DNA of 64,000 bases from Corynebacterium yonathiae (GTDB taxonomy: Bacteria; Actinomycetota; Actinomycetes; Mycobacteriales; Mycobacteriaceae): assembly GCF_027570195.1 (NCBI RefSeq), contig NZ_JAKMUZ010000004.1, forward strand, positions 1-64,000. Reading direction: 5' to 3'. The notes beneath the pieces were generated by a model, which made no database searches, was not told where the DNA came from, and saw only the letters and a program-made list of their open reading frames with translations. Of the stretch, positions 1-8,499 are shown one piece after another (positions within the stretch are counted from its first letter, which is position 1; every line of letters starts with the position of its first letter). A program made the position numbers and the translations under genes.

Positions 1-34
1 TCGATTCGCTGCGGGGCGGCTTTGGTGTGCGTGC

Positions 35-625
35 CTAGAAGCTTTCGAGCCAGGCGGCGTGCACGCGGGCGTCGCCATTTTCTTCTGGGTGGAAGCTCAG
101 CGCCGTCACGCGGCCCTGGCGCACGCCGACCACCGCGTCGCCGTTCTCACCCGGCACCGTCGCGATGACCTCGACGCCCTCGCCCACGCGGGTGACCAGC
201 GGCGCGCGAATAAAGCTCGCCTCGATGTCGAGAGTTTCCTCGCCCGCCGTCACGGGCACCGTGCGCTCTTCGGAAAAGCGCTGGTTGCCAAAGGCATTGC
301 GGCGTACAGTCACGTCCAATAGGCCCAGGGTTTGCTGCCCCGGCGCGGGGTTATCGAGCTCGCGGGCGCAATAAATGAGCCCCGCGCAGGTCGCGAGCAC
401 CGGCAATCCTGCGGCCGCGGCGTCGCGCAGCGGCTCGGTCAGTCCGAAGCTACGCGCCAGCTTATCGATGACACTCGACTCGCCGCCCGGAATCACCAGC
501 CCATCGAGCCCGTCCAGGTCGCGCGGGACCCGCACCCTGCGAGTCACCACACCGAGCCCGTCCAGAATGCGCAGGTGCTCCTCGACGCCGCCCTGCAGCG
601 CCAGCACCCCGACAGTGGCTACCAT
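35..625 (-). CDS. pdxT: Glutaminase subunit of pyridoxal 5'-phosphate synthase
   Basis: PdxT releases ammonia from glutamine and passes it to PdxS for PLP synthesis in the cytoplasm. The 196-residue protein has the family's usual length. It shows the N-terminal [13 protein letters not shown] motif, the [10 protein letters not shown] oxyanion-region motif, the nucleophile in [11 protein letters not shown] (Cys near residue 80) and a C-terminal FHPEE with the catalytic His and Glu. Its ATG overlaps the end of pdxS by 7 nt, so the two are one translationally coupled operon, pdxS-pdxT, transcribed leftwards. The gene is complete in the window. Assignment is by family motifs and operon context. 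Confidence 0.96.
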   Translation of the reverse strand: MVATVGVLALQGGVEEHLRILDGLGVVTRRVRVPRDLDGLDGLVIPGGESSVIDKLARSFGLTEPLRDAAAAGLPVLATCAGLIYCARELDNPAPGQQTLGLLDVTVRRNAFGNQRFSEERTVPVTAGEETLDIEASFIRAPLVTRVGEGVEVIATVPGENGDAVVGVRQGRVTALSFHPEENGDARVHAAWLESF

Positions 626-1521
626 CCGCGCTCAGCCAGGCGGTGCGGTGCAGGCACGTCGTTGACGTTAATGCCCACCATGGCCTCGCCCAGGCCGCGG
701 GAAAGCTTGGCGAGCTCTGCGGGGTCGTCGTACAGCGTGGCAGCCTTCACGATGGCCTCCGCGCGCGCCGCCGGATTGCCGGACCTGAAGATGCCGGAGC
801 CCACGAAGACGCCTTCGGCGCCCATCTGGCGGACAAGGGCGGCGTCGGCAGGCGTGGCCACGCCACCGGCCACGAAGAGCACGACCGGAAGCTTGCCGGT
901 CTCCGCAACCTCTGCGACCAGGTCGTACGGTGCCTGGAGCTCCTTGGCCGCGACATAAAGCTCGTCTCGGTCCAGGTGGCGCAGGCGCGCGATTTCCGCC
1001 TTAATGGTGCGCAGGTGCTTCACGGCCTCGGAGACATCGCCGGTGCCGGCCTCGCCCTTGGAGCGAATCATGGCCGCGCCCTCGGTGATGCGGCGCAGCG
1101 CCTCGCCCAGGTTGGTGGCGCCGCACACGAACGGCACGTCAAAGTCCCACTTATTGATGTGGTTGACGTAATCTGCCGGGCTGAGCACCTCGGACTCATC
1201 GATGAAGTCCACGCCCAGCTCGCCCAGGATCTGCGCCTCCACAAAGTGGCCGATACGGGCCTTGGCCATGACTGGGATATCCACGGCCTCGACGATGCCC
1301 TCGATAAGCTCCGGGTCAGACATGCGGGCCACACCGCCTTGCGCGCGGATATCGGCCGGCACGCGCTCCAGCGCCATCACGGCCGAGGCGCCCGCGTCCT
1401 CCGCAATGCGCGCCTGTTCCGGCGTAACGACGTCCATGATGACGCCGCCCTTCAACATATCGGCTAGTCCTCGCTTCACGCGCGTGGTAGCGCGTCCTTG
1501 TTCATTTACCTGTTCAGTCAT
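619..1521 (-). CDS. pdxS: PLP synthase lyase subunit PdxS
   Basis: PdxS builds PLP from ribose 5-phosphate, glyceraldehyde 3-phosphate and ammonia supplied by PdxT. The 300-residue protein carries [21 protein letters not shown] near the N terminus, the catalytic lysine region VMAKARIGH, and [20 protein letters not shown] with the phosphate-binding GSGIF near the C terminus. The open frame continues far upstream to 2433, but that extension is only the antisense of pdxR. I take the ATG at 1521, which opens MTEQVNEQG; an ATG at 1530 is possible. A TATGGT -10-like box lies at 1525-1530, so the mRNA may be nearly leaderless. Divergent from pdxR, which probably activates it. Confidence 0.96.
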   Translation of the reverse strand: MTEQVNEQGRATTRVKRGLADMLKGGVIMDVVTPEQARIAEDAGASAVMALERVPADIRAQGGVARMSDPELIEGIVEAVDIPVMAKARIGHFVEAQILGELGVDFIDESEVLSPADYVNHINKWDFDVPFVCGATNLGEALRRITEGAAMIRSKGEAGTGDVSEAVKHLRTIKAEIARLRHLDRDELYVAAKELQAPYDLVAEVAETGKLPVVLFVAGGVATPADAALVRQMGAEGVFVGSGIFRSGNPAARAEAIVKAATLYDDPAELAKLSRGLGEAMVGINVNDVPAPHRLAERGW

Positions 1522-1602
1522 AGGTACCATAGTGGCCCACATAATTGGTACAAGACAAGAGCCATTTTCAGCGTGTTGGATTGGACCACTTATGATGGGT
1601 CC
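1522..1602. promoter_or_regulatory. Divergent pdxR/pdxST control region with PdxR-like boxes
   Basis: The region between the two divergent transcripts holds TAGTGGCCCA (1530-1539) and, on the minus strand, TAAGTGGTCCA (plus-strand 1582-1592). Both resemble the AAAGTGGW-CTA boxes that I recall for C. glutamicum PdxR. A TATGAT -10 box at 1591-1596 leaves 6 nt before the GTG at 1603, typical of a leaderless pdxR mRNA. The second box overlaps this -10, fitting negative autoregulation. Box assignment is by resemblance only. Confidence 0.6.
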
Positions 1603-2907
1603 GTGCCCCTTCGCCTCGACCCCTCTGATACGCGGCCGCTGCCCGTGCAAATCGCCGCCGCCTTGCGCGCCCAGGTTGCCGCCGGCGTCCTCCTGCCCGG
1701 CGAGCGCGTTCCCTCGACCCGCCACTTGGCTTCGCAGCTCGGCATTTCCCGAGGCAGCGTGGTCACTGCCTACGACCAACTCACGGCCGAGGGCTACCTC
1801 ACCGCCGAGGTTGGCTCCGGCACCGTCATCAACCCGCTGCTCCCCCACGCGCGTGCCCCACGGCCGGAGCCAACCCCCGAACCGGCCGCTGAGCCCGAAC
1901 TGGTGTCGCTGACACCCGGCCTTCCCGACACCGCCGGCATCCTCACCCCTGAATGGAGGGCCGCGTGGCGTGCGGCGGCCGTCGACCCCTCCGGCGATCT
2001 GCCCCGCGAGGTCGCCGCCCACCTGCGCCACATGCGCGGGCTCACCGTGGACCCAGCCTGCGTTCTCATCACCGCCGGCGCCCGCGACGGCCTCTCCGTG
2101 CTCCTGCGCGCCCTCGGCCGCCAGTTGCGCGTGGGCGTGGAATCCCCCGGCTACCCCAGCCTGCGCCGGGTGCCCCACGCCCTCGGCCACACCTTGGTGG
2201 AAATCCCCACCGGCCCCGAAGGCGTCACCGTCCCCGCGGCCGATCTCGACGCTCTCATCGTCACCCCCAGCCACCAATACCCCTACGGCGGCTCGCTGCC
2301 CGCAGCCCGGCGCGCCGAACTCGTCGAATGGGCCCGCACACACGACGCCCTCCTCATCGAGGACGACTTCGACTCCGAACTGCGCTACGTCGGCCAGCCA
2401 CTGCCCGCCCTGGCCGCCCTCGCCCCGGAGCACACCGTGCTGCTAGGCACCTTCTCCTCGGTCATCTCCCCCTCCATTGCCTGCGGTTACCTCGTCGTCC
2501 CACCGCGCCTGCGCCCGGCCGTCGACCGCGTGCGCGAGGTCTTCGGCCAACCCGTCGGCGCCATCCCCCAGGCCGCACTCGCCCACTACCTTTCCAGCGG
2601 CGCTTTACGACGCCACACCGGCCGCATGCGCCGCACCTACAAACGCCGCCGCAACCTGGTAGCCGAAACGCTTGGTCCTATCGACGGGGCCCAACTCCTC
2701 CCCATCCACGGTGGCCTCCACGCGGTATTGCTGTGCGACCCGGCCGTGGTCCCCCGCGCCGCCGCCCGCGGCATTAAGCTCACCCCGCTGCGCGACTATT
2801 GGGGCGGCGCCGACGCCGAAGACGGCGTCGTCCTCGGCTTCGGCCACCTTAGCGACACCGAGCTGCGTACGAGCCTCTCCGCGGTCGCGGCCGCCTTAGG
2901 CGAGTGA
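1603..2907 (+). CDS. pdxR: MocR-type transcriptional regulator of PLP synthesis
   Basis: PdxR is a fusion regulator that activates pdxST when PLP is low. The first ~70 residues form a GntR winged helix ([38 protein letters not shown]). The rest is a fold-type I aminotransferase domain with the [13 protein letters not shown] motif around the PLP-binding Asp and a [17 protein letters not shown] stretch. In the latter, the position that is usually the Schiff-base lysine in aminotransferases and many MocR proteins looks substituted (SSVISPS). The frame is open from 1498, but the GTG at 1603 follows a -10 box by 6 nt and begins right before the conserved [13 protein letters not shown], giving 434 residues. 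Confidence 0.9.
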   Translation: MPLRLDPSDTRPLPVQIAAALRAQVAAGVLLPGERVPSTRHLASQLGISRGSVVTAYDQLTAEGYLTAEVGSGTVINPLLPHARAPRPEPTPEPAAEPELVSLTPGLPDTAGILTPEWRAAWRAAAVDPSGDLPREVAAHLRHMRGLTVDPACVLITAGARDGLSVLLRALGRQLRVGVESPGYPSLRRVPHALGHTLVEIPTGPEGVTVPAADLDALIVTPSHQYPYGGSLPAARRAELVEWARTHDALLIEDDFDSELRYVGQPLPALAALAPEHTVLLGTFSSVISPSIACGYLVVPPRLRPAVDRVREVFGQPVGAIPQAALAHYLSSGALRRHTGRMRRTYKRRRNLVAETLGPIDGAQLLPIHGGLHAVLLCDPAVVPRAAARGIKLTPLRDYWGGADAEDGVVLGFGHLSDTELRTSLSAVAAALGE

Positions 2908-2944
2908 TACCGTAACCCCAAAGACCATAAAAGAAAGGTAATGC

Positions 2945-3094
2945 ATGTCTATCGGCATCTGGGAACTTGCACTCATTCTTCTTTTTATCGTCGTGGCCGC
3001 CGGGGTCGTTGCTCTCATTACACGAATCTCCCGCGGCAACGACAAGAGCCACCACGCCGCCGATAATCCCCAAAATCACAACCGCTGCCCCTAA
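2945..3094 (+). CDS. 49-residue single-pass membrane protein
   Basis: A short gene with a good ribosome binding site (AGAAAGG about 7 nt before the ATG). It encodes one hydrophobic helix (roughly residues 8-26, ELALILLFIVVAAGVVALI) followed by a polar, basic, His/Asn-rich tail (ISRGNDKSHHAADNPQNHN). The shape, a leading MSIGIWELA then a helix and a charged tail, recalls very small Tat-like or stress membrane proteins, but I cannot assign a family. It lies 37 nt after pdxR, in the same direction, and ends just before the first McbR-like operator of metY. It may be co-transcribed with pdxR. Confidence 0.6.
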   Translation: MSIGIWELALILLFIVVAAGVVALITRISRGNDKSHHAADNPQNHNRCP

Positions 3095-3099
3095 TTTAA

Positions 3100-3115
3100 C
3101 CGACCGCTTGGTCTA
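3100..3115 (+). promoter_or_regulatory. McbR-like operator, distal copy
   Basis: GAC-CGCTTG-GTCTA matches the TAGAC-N6-GTCTA consensus of C. glutamicum McbR, the repressor of sulfur amino acid genes, except for the first two bases. The same spacer, CGCTTG, recurs in the copy next to the metY start. Upstream of metY, a well-known McbR target, which supports the call. Confidence 0.6.
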
Positions 3116-3164
3116 TTTTTATTCTCGTTCCTGCCAGCGGTTTTTCCTAAACCCTTCCGCAGTA

Positions 3165-3184
3165 CATACCGCTTGGTCTAGTCT
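3165..3184 (+). promoter_or_regulatory. McbR-like operator overlapping the metY -10 box
   Basis: TAC-CGCTTG-GTCTA (3167-3180) repeats the upstream operator 66 bp away, with one half degenerate. TAGTCT at 3179-3184 is a plausible -10 hexamer, 8 nt before the metY ATG, so a repressor bound here would cover the promoter. This is inferred from motif and position. Confidence 0.55.
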
Positions 3185-3192
3185 TGCCAAGC

Positions 3193-4509
3193 ATGACGAC
3201 GAAATACGATAACTCCAATTCCGACTGGTCCTTCGCTACCCGCTCCGTACACGCGGGCCAAAACCTCGACGGGCACCACAACGCCCGCAACGTGCCGATT
3301 TACCAGACCACCTCCTACGTCTTTAACGACGCCGAGCACGCAGCCAACCGCTTCAACCTTTCCGACGCCGGCCCCATCTACACCCGCCTGACCAACCCCA
3401 CCCAGGACGCGCTGGAAGAACGCCTCGCCTCCCTCGAGGGCGGCGTCGCGGCCGTCGCCTTCGCTTCGGGCCAAGCCGCCGAGACCGCGGCCATTTTGAA
3501 CCTCGCCTCGGCCGGCGACCACATCGTGACCTCCCCGCGCCTCTACGGCGGCACCTCCACCCTCTTTACCGTCACGCTCAAGCGCCTAGGCATCGACGTC
3601 ACCCTCGTCGAGGACCCGGATGACCCGCAGTCCTGGCAGGACGCCGTCCAGCCGAATACCAAGGCCTTCTACGGCGAGACCTTCGGCAACCCCGTGGCCG
3701 ATGTTCTCGATATCCCGGCCATCGCCGAGATCGCCCACCACAACCAGGTCCCGCTCATCGTGGATAACACCATCGCCACCGCCGCCCTCGCGCGGCCGCT
3801 GGACCTCGGCGCGGACATCGTCGTGGTCTCCACCACCAAGTTCTACACCGGCAATGGCTCGGCCATCGGCGGCGCGATTATCGACGGCGGCTCCTTCGAC
3901 TGGACCGTCACCCGCAACGGTGAGCCCGTCTTCCCCTACTTCGTCTCCCCAGACGAGGCCTACCACGGCCTAAAGTACGCCGATCTTGGCGCCCCAGCCT
4001 TCGCGCTCAAGGCCCGCGCCGGCCTGCTGCGCGATACCGGCGCCGCCATCTCCCCCTTCAACGCCTGGCTGACGCTGAATGGAATCGAGACGGTGGGGCT
4101 GCGCGTCGAAAAGCACAATGCCAACGCCCAAGCCGTTGCCGAGTACCTGGAAGGCCACGCCAAGGTCACCAAGGTCAACTACGCCGGCCTGGATTCTTCA
4201 CCGTATAAGGCCACCAAGGAAAAGCTCGGCTACGCCTATACCGGCTCCGTGCTCTCCTTCGACATCGACGGCGGGCGCGAGGAAGCCTGGGCGTTTATCG
4301 ACGCCCTCAAGCTCCACTCCAACCTCGCCAATATCGGCGACACCCGTTCCCTGGCCGTGCACCCGGCAACCACCACGCACTCCCAGTCCGACGAGCCTGC
4401 GCTTGCCGCGGCCGGCATCACCCAGTCCACCATCCGCCTATCCGTGGGCATCGAGCACATCGATGACATCATCGCGGACCTCGAGCTAGGCTTTAACGCA
4501 CTGGCATGA
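3193..4509 (+). CDS. metY: O-acetylhomoserine sulfhydrylase
   Basis: MetY makes homocysteine directly from O-acetylhomoserine and sulfide, using PLP. The 438-residue length is normal for the family, whose members carry an insertion relative to cystathionine gamma-synthases. Visible motifs are GHHNARNVPIYQTTSYVF at the N terminus, YTRLTNPTQDALEERLASLEGG, FASGQAAETAAILNL, the IVVVSTTKFYTGNG PLP-lysine motif (Lys near residue 216) and the late LGDTRSLAVHPATTTHSQ-type stretch, seen here as IGDTRSLAVHP. A TTG at 3184 is in frame, but the ATG at 3193 fits the -10 box better. The last 4 nt overlap metX. Confidence 0.96.
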   Translation: MTTKYDNSNSDWSFATRSVHAGQNLDGHHNARNVPIYQTTSYVFNDAEHAANRFNLSDAGPIYTRLTNPTQDALEERLASLEGGVAAVAFASGQAAETAAILNLASAGDHIVTSPRLYGGTSTLFTVTLKRLGIDVTLVEDPDDPQSWQDAVQPNTKAFYGETFGNPVADVLDIPAIAEIAHHNQVPLIVDNTIATAALARPLDLGADIVVVSTTKFYTGNGSAIGGAIIDGGSFDWTVTRNGEPVFPYFVSPDEAYHGLKYADLGAPAFALKARAGLLRDTGAAISPFNAWLTLNGIETVGLRVEKHNANAQAVAEYLEGHAKVTKVNYAGLDSSPYKATKEKLGYAYTGSVLSFDIDGGREEAWAFIDALKLHSNLANIGDTRSLAVHPATTTHSQSDEPALAAAGITQSTIRLSVGIEHIDDIIADLELGFNALA

Positions 4510-5624
4510 AGCTAGTTAATATCGGCGACTTCCACACCGAAGCCGGCGCCACGCTTGCCGACGCCCACATTGCCTACCACCGCTTCGGCCACCTCCTCGG
4601 CGATCCCCACGGCCGCAATAACGTCATTGTGGTTGAACACGCCCTGACCGGTGACTCGAATGTGGCCGAATGGTGGGCTGATCTGGTCGGCCCTGGCAAG
4701 GCGCTAGATACGACGAAGTGGTGCGTTATCGCCACCAACGCACTGGGCGGCTGCGGCGGCTCCACCGGCCCCGCCTCCCCGCACCCAGACGACGGCTGCG
4801 CCTGGGGCTCGCGCTTCCCTGCGCTTTCGGTGCGCGACCTCGTCGCGGCCGAGCGCGCCGCGCTCCGCGAGCTCGGCATCACCCACGTCCACGCCATCAT
4901 TGGCGGCTCGATGGGCGGCGCGCGCACGCTGGAGTGGACGCTGATGCACCCCGAGGCCGTTGATGCGGCTTGCGTCATTGCCGTATCGGCCCGCGCTTCC
5001 GCCTGGCAGATTGGCATCCAGTCGGCGCAAATCGCGGCCATCGAGCAGGATTCCTTCTGGCACGGCGGCGATTACTACGCCTCCGCCCAGCGCCCGCGCG
5101 AGGGGCTGGCGGCCGCGCGTCGCATTGCACACCTGACGTATCGCGGCGAGCAGGAAATCGACGAGCGCTTCGGCGTCCAAGCCCAGACCGGCGAGAACCC
5201 GCTCGGGCCCTACCGCCGCCGCAATGAGCGCTTTGCCGTCAACTCCTACCTGGACTATCAGGGCATCAAGCTGGCCGACCGCTTTGACGCCGGCTCCTAC
5301 GTCACCCTCACCGAGGCGCTCAACCGCCACGATATTGGCCGCGGCCGCGGCGGTCTCAACCGCGCGCTGGGCTCGTCCGAGGTGCCAACGATGGTCGTCG
5401 GCGTGGACACGGATATCTTGTACCCGTATCACCAGCAAGAACACATCTCGCGCAATCTTGGCAACCTATTGGCGATGGCGAAGGTCGTCTCCCCGGTAGG
5501 CCACGACGCTTTTCTTACCGAATCACGCCAAATGGATCGCATACTGCGCAACTTCCTTAGACTTTCCCAGCCGGACCCGCGCATTGATTCAGCGGCAGGC
5601 GATCCCACCGAGTACTCGATTTAA
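4506..5624 (+). CDS. metX: Homoserine O-acetyltransferase
   Basis: MetX acetylates homoserine with acetyl-CoA, supplying the substrate of MetY. The 372-residue alpha/beta hydrolase fold protein shows the nucleophile elbow GGSMGGARTLEW (Ser near 140), the acid residue in GVDTDILYPYHQQEHI and the histidine in VGHDAFLTE. The start ATG overlaps the metY stop (ATGA), so the enzymes for two consecutive steps are translationally coupled. An exact copy of the recurrent word GCTTGCCGACG falls in codons for Leu-Ala-Asp-Ala near the N terminus (4553-4563). Confidence 0.96.
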   Translation: MKLVNIGDFHTEAGATLADAHIAYHRFGHLLGDPHGRNNVIVVEHALTGDSNVAEWWADLVGPGKALDTTKWCVIATNALGGCGGSTGPASPHPDDGCAWGSRFPALSVRDLVAAERAALRELGITHVHAIIGGSMGGARTLEWTLMHPEAVDAACVIAVSARASAWQIGIQSAQIAAIEQDSFWHGGDYYASAQRPREGLAAARRIAHLTYRGEQEIDERFGVQAQTGENPLGPYRRRNERFAVNSYLDYQGIKLADRFDAGSYVTLTEALNRHDIGRGRGGLNRALGSSEVPTMVVGVDTDILYPYHQQEHISRNLGNLLAMAKVVSPVGHDAFLTESRQMDRILRNFLRLSQPDPRIDSAAGDPTEYSI

Positions 5625-5655
5625 AAAGCTCGCGGCAGCAAGGATCGCCAAAGCC

Positions 5656-5696
5656 GCGCAGCGCGCACTAGCGGTAAGCGGTGCGGCACGCTGCGC
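5656..5696. terminator. Possible hairpin between metX and the DUF222 gene
   Basis: GCGCAGCG (5656-5663) and CGCTGCGC (5689-5696) can pair around a 25-nt loop in the gap between convergent genes. No clear U-run follows, so termination is uncertain. Confidence 0.25.
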
Positions 5697-5738
5697 TGGG
5701 CCTATGGATTGACGGGGCGAGCAGAGGCGGAACGCGGC

Positions 5739-6719
5739 TCAGCGATCTTCGGGCGGTGTAGCCCAGGGCGGGCGCCAGACGATGCCTTCGCCGGGGCGGC
5801 GCTCGAGTCGGCCGCGGCGCGGCGGCGCATTGGGGTCATCATCATTGACCCCATTGTGATACTTGCAGGCCATGGTGAGGTTTTCGGGATTGGTGTCCCC
5901 ACCGAGCAGCCACGGGGTGAGATGGTGGACCTGGCATTCATCCGCCGGCGTGTGGCAGTCGGGCCACGGGCACACAGGGTTTTCTGCCATCGCCATTTGG
6001 CGTTGCTTCCATGTAGCCAAGCGCCGCGATTGATAAAGGTTTACGGGGCCGGTGACGGGGTGGATGAGGGTGATAAGGCCGACGTCGGAAAGCGCGCGGC
6101 GGACTAGGTCCGCACCAGTTATCTGGGCGCCATTGGTCAGCTGCAAGGTGACGTCCTCGCCATGGATGACCTTCACCATCTCATTCAGGCTAAGCACCAT
6201 ATTGGTGGTGATTGTGGAGGTAGAGGCGCCCTCGGCGAAGACGCGACGGGCATCGGCGACGGTGGAGACGTGGTTATTAATCTCTACAACCAACTCGGAC
6301 TCGGCGGTAATTGTCAGTGTCCACAGGTCATCGCGGCGGCGGGTCAGGCGCACGCCTTCGGAGCGCTTGGTGGCGCGCTCCTCGCGCACCATGCGGCGGG
6401 CGCGCTTTTCAATCTCGCTAGTAGAAAGGCGCAGTGCGCATAGTTCCTCGCGCAATGCCCAGGCCGCCCGCTGGGTTTTCATCTTCTGCGCGAAGTGCTC
6501 GATAATCTTCAACGCGTCGAGCGGCAACAAAGTGCGGCGGGCGGCGCGCTGTTTGGCACCAAAGGAGGTGCGGCCAAAGTAAGTATCGGCTAGGCGGGCA
6601 AACTCGGCGGCCTCGCGATCACTAAAGCCCTTATCGACGAGCTCTTCTACCGACAGCCCAACGCACTCCCCGATGAGCACCATCGGGGAGTTCACGGCTG
6701 CCAGGTAGTTCGAAATCAT
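5739..6719 (-). CDS. DUF222 / HNH endonuclease protein, copy 1
   Basis: A 326-residue protein with an N-terminal DUF222-type helical region and a C-terminal HNH nuclease domain. The latter shows CPWPDCHTPADECQVHHLTPWLLGG, with zinc-type cysteines and the catalytic HH pair, then NLTMACKYHNGVNDDDPN. This family (13E12-like) is abundant in actinobacteria, and its biological role is unsettled. The ATG at 6719 is chosen because the protein then aligns from its first residues with the second copy at 22194-23231. The two share the tail YHNGVNDDDPNAPPRRGRLER and an almost identical ending. Two perfect TTATCCACA boxes lie upstream. Confidence 0.85.
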   Translation of the reverse strand: MISNYLAAVNSPMVLIGECVGLSVEELVDKGFSDREAAEFARLADTYFGRTSFGAKQRAARRTLLPLDALKIIEHFAQKMKTQRAAWALREELCALRLSTSEIEKRARRMVREERATKRSEGVRLTRRRDDLWTLTITAESELVVEINNHVSTVADARRVFAEGASTSTITTNMVLSLNEMVKVIHGEDVTLQLTNGAQITGADLVRRALSDVGLITLIHPVTGPVNLYQSRRLATWKQRQMAMAENPVCPWPDCHTPADECQVHHLTPWLLGGDTNPENLTMACKYHNGVNDDDPNAPPRRGRLERRPGEGIVWRPPWATPPEDR

Positions 6720-6773
6720 GGCCCCGAGCCTAAGCCGGCTGCGCATACCAGCGCGCGGTGGCGGCCCGGAGCT

Positions 6774-6845
6774 TGTGGATAACCGGCCGAACCACACCCT
6801 TTCAGGCCGAAATAGGTGAAGACTCTACGAAAAACCTGTGGATAA
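6774..6845 (-). promoter_or_regulatory. Pair of perfect DnaA-box sequences upstream of DUF222-HNH copy 1
   Basis: TTATCCACA is present on the minus strand at 6774-6782 and 6837-6845. The starts are 63 bp apart, six helical turns, and both boxes point the same way as the gene. The sequence equals the strict DnaA-box consensus. A matching pair precedes the second DUF222-HNH gene. No origin-like AT-rich region is evident here, so a role in gene control or as a nuclease target is as likely as replication. Confidence 0.6.
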
Positions 6846-7160
6846 CTAGCTCCCGAGCGAGTCCACAGAAAAGGCCAGAAAGGCCATCACGGCGCCGACC
6901 AGGCCGGTAAAGCAGGCATCAAAGCGGCGCGAGCGTACGGCCAGCACGCCAACGCGGCTGGAATCACACGTCAGTCGGACCACGGTGAGCCACAGCAAGG
7001 CTAGGCCGAGGAGGAACGTGGCCCGGCGCCAGTATTCGAAGACGGCATAGCCGCCGGAGATAACCACGCCAGCCACGAAGATGCCAATTGCTGCCCACTG
7101 CGCGGCAGGCGGCAGCGGGGAGGGCTGGAGGTTAGCGTCATGCGGATTGTCTAGATTCAC
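6846..7160 (-). CDS. DUF3017 small membrane protein
   Basis: A 104-residue protein with about three hydrophobic helices (residues 20-40, 48-64 and 84-100), typical of the DUF3017 proteins that follow folD in corynebacteria and mycobacteria. No function is known for the family. The start overlaps the folD stop by 4 nt, so it is the second gene of the folD operon. Its stop codon abuts a perfect DnaA-box sequence belonging to the upstream region of the next leftward gene. Confidence 0.75.
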   Translation of the reverse strand: MNLDNPHDANLQPSPLPPAAQWAAIGIFVAGVVISGGYAVFEYWRRATFLLGLALLWLTVVRLTCDSSRVGVLAVRSRRFDACFTGLVGAVMAFLAFSVDSLGS

Positions 7161-8005
7161 GCCAACTTTTCCGCGCGCTCGACGATATTGCGCACCAAGA
7201 AAGCTCGGGTCAGCGGGCCGACGCCGCCGGGGTTCGGCGAGACGAACCCAGCCTTATCCCAGCAATCTGGGTGAATGTCGCCGGTGAGCTTGCCGTCGAC
7301 GCGGGAGACTCCGACGTCGAGAAGCGCGGCGCCTTCCTTAATCATGTCCGCGGTGAGCATGTGGGGCTGGCCGGCTGCGGCAATGACGATATCGGCCTCG
7401 CGGGTCTCTGCCGCCAATTCCTTGGTGCCGGTGTGGCACAGCGTGACGGTGGAGTTCTCGCTGCGGCGGGTAAGCATCAGGCCGATGGGGCGACCAACGG
7501 TCACGCCGCGACCAATGACCACGGTCTTGGCGCCGTTAAGCTCGACGCCGAAGCGGCGCAGCAAGTGCAGACAGCCGTTCGGGGTGCACGGCAGGGGCGC
7601 CTCCTCGTTGAGCACGAGCTTGCCCAGGTTAACCGGGTGCAGGCCGTCAGCGTCCTTTTCAGGATCGATGCGCTCGAGGATGGCGTTTTCATCCAAGTGC
7701 TTAGGCAGTGGCAGCTGGACGATGTAGCCGGTGCAGGCGTCATCGGCATTGAGCTCATCGATGACGGCTTCTAGTTCTTTCTGGGTGATATCGGCCGGCA
7801 GGTCCTTGCGGATGGAGTTGATGCCAAGCTTTTCGCAGTCGCGGTGCTTCATCTTCACATAGGATTGGGAGCCTGGATCCTCGCCTACGAGGACAGTGGC
7901 GAGGCCGGGGGTAATCCCCTTCTCCTTCAGCGCGGACACGCGCTGGGCAAGGTCGGAAAAAATCTCGTCGCGGTACAGTGTGCCATCTAGTTTGGTAGCG
8001 CTCAT
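7157..8005 (-). CDS. folD: Methylene-THF dehydrogenase / methenyl-THF cyclohydrolase
   Basis: FolD interconverts 5,10-methylene-, methenyl- and 10-formyl-tetrahydrofolate, feeding one-carbon units to purine and methionine synthesis. The 282-residue enzyme shows the catalytic Lys in [15 protein letters not shown], the substrate loop [11 protein letters not shown], and the NADP-binding [14 protein letters not shown], then [14 protein letters not shown] and TPGGVGP-like [12 protein letters not shown]. Frame-internal starts exist at 8014 and 8005. The ATG at 8005 has a TAGGAT -10 box 7 nt upstream, consistent with leaderless transcription, and begins at the conserved [12 protein letters not shown]. 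Divergent from trmL. Confidence 0.95.
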   Translation of the reverse strand: MSATKLDGTLYRDEIFSDLAQRVSALKEKGITPGLATVLVGEDPGSQSYVKMKHRDCEKLGINSIRKDLPADITQKELEAVIDELNADDACTGYIVQLPLPKHLDENAILERIDPEKDADGLHPVNLGKLVLNEEAPLPCTPNGCLHLLRRFGVELNGAKTVVIGRGVTVGRPIGLMLTRRSENSTVTLCHTGTKELAAETREADIVIAAAGQPHMLTADMIKEGAALLDVGVSRVDGKLTGDIHPDCWDKAGFVSPNPGGVGPLTRAFLVRNIVERAEKLA

Positions 8006-8028
8006 AGCCACCATCCTAGACTGAAGGC

Positions 8029-8499
8029 ATGAGCCAGCTGCACATTGTCTTTGATAACCCAGTCATCCCTACTAATACGGGCAACGCCATCCGTACGGCC
8101 GCGGTGACGGGCGCGAGCTTGCACCTGATTGAGCCGCTGGGCTTTAATTTCGACGATAAGCACTTAAAGCGCGCTGGACTGGATTATCACGATCTGGCCG
8201 ATGTGCAGATTCACAAGGATTTTCAGGCCTGCATGGACGCGCTGCCGGGGGCGCGCGTATTCGCGTTTACCACGCATACGGATAAGTGGTTTACGGATAT
8301 CGAATACCAGGAGGGCGATGTCTTGCTTTTCGGCACGGAGCCGACCGGCCTGCCGGAGGAGCATATTAACCATCCGCGCGTGACGGACCGCGTGCGCATT
8401 CCGATGGTGCCGGCTAGGCGCTCGATGAACCTGTCGAATTCGGCGTCGACGGCCGTATTCGAGGCGTGGCGCCAGCTGGGATTTAACGGGGCGGTTTAA
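8029..8499 (+). CDS. trmL: tRNA (cytidine/uridine-34 2'-O)-methyltransferase, TrmL type
   Basis: A SPOUT (SpoU) methyltransferase of 156 residues, the usual TrmL length, that methylates the wobble ribose of leucine tRNAs in the enzymes studied. It has the N-terminal [24 protein letters not shown] motif, the [10 protein letters not shown] knot motif and the C-terminal [27 protein letters not shown], which binds S-adenosylmethionine in the trefoil knot. A TAGACT -10 box 6 nt before the ATG suggests a leaderless mRNA. The 3' end overlaps the convergent PH-domain gene by 17 nt. Confidence 0.9.
   Translation: MSQLHIVFDNPVIPTNTGNAIRTAAVTGASLHLIEPLGFNFDDKHLKRAGLDYHDLADVQIHKDFQACMDALPGARVFAFTTHTDKWFTDIEYQEGDVLLFGTEPTGLPEEHINHPRVTDRVRIPMVPARRSMNLSNSASTAVFEAWRQLGFNGAV

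Noticed and set aside
1522-2433. Extension of the pdxS open frame to 604 residues
   Set aside because: The extra part is antisense to pdxR, has no family similarity, and pdxS has a normal start and length at 1521.
5739-6719. DUF222-HNH genes as group I/II intron homing nucleases
   Set aside because: No intron or intein structure around either copy; they stand alone with their own upstream regions.
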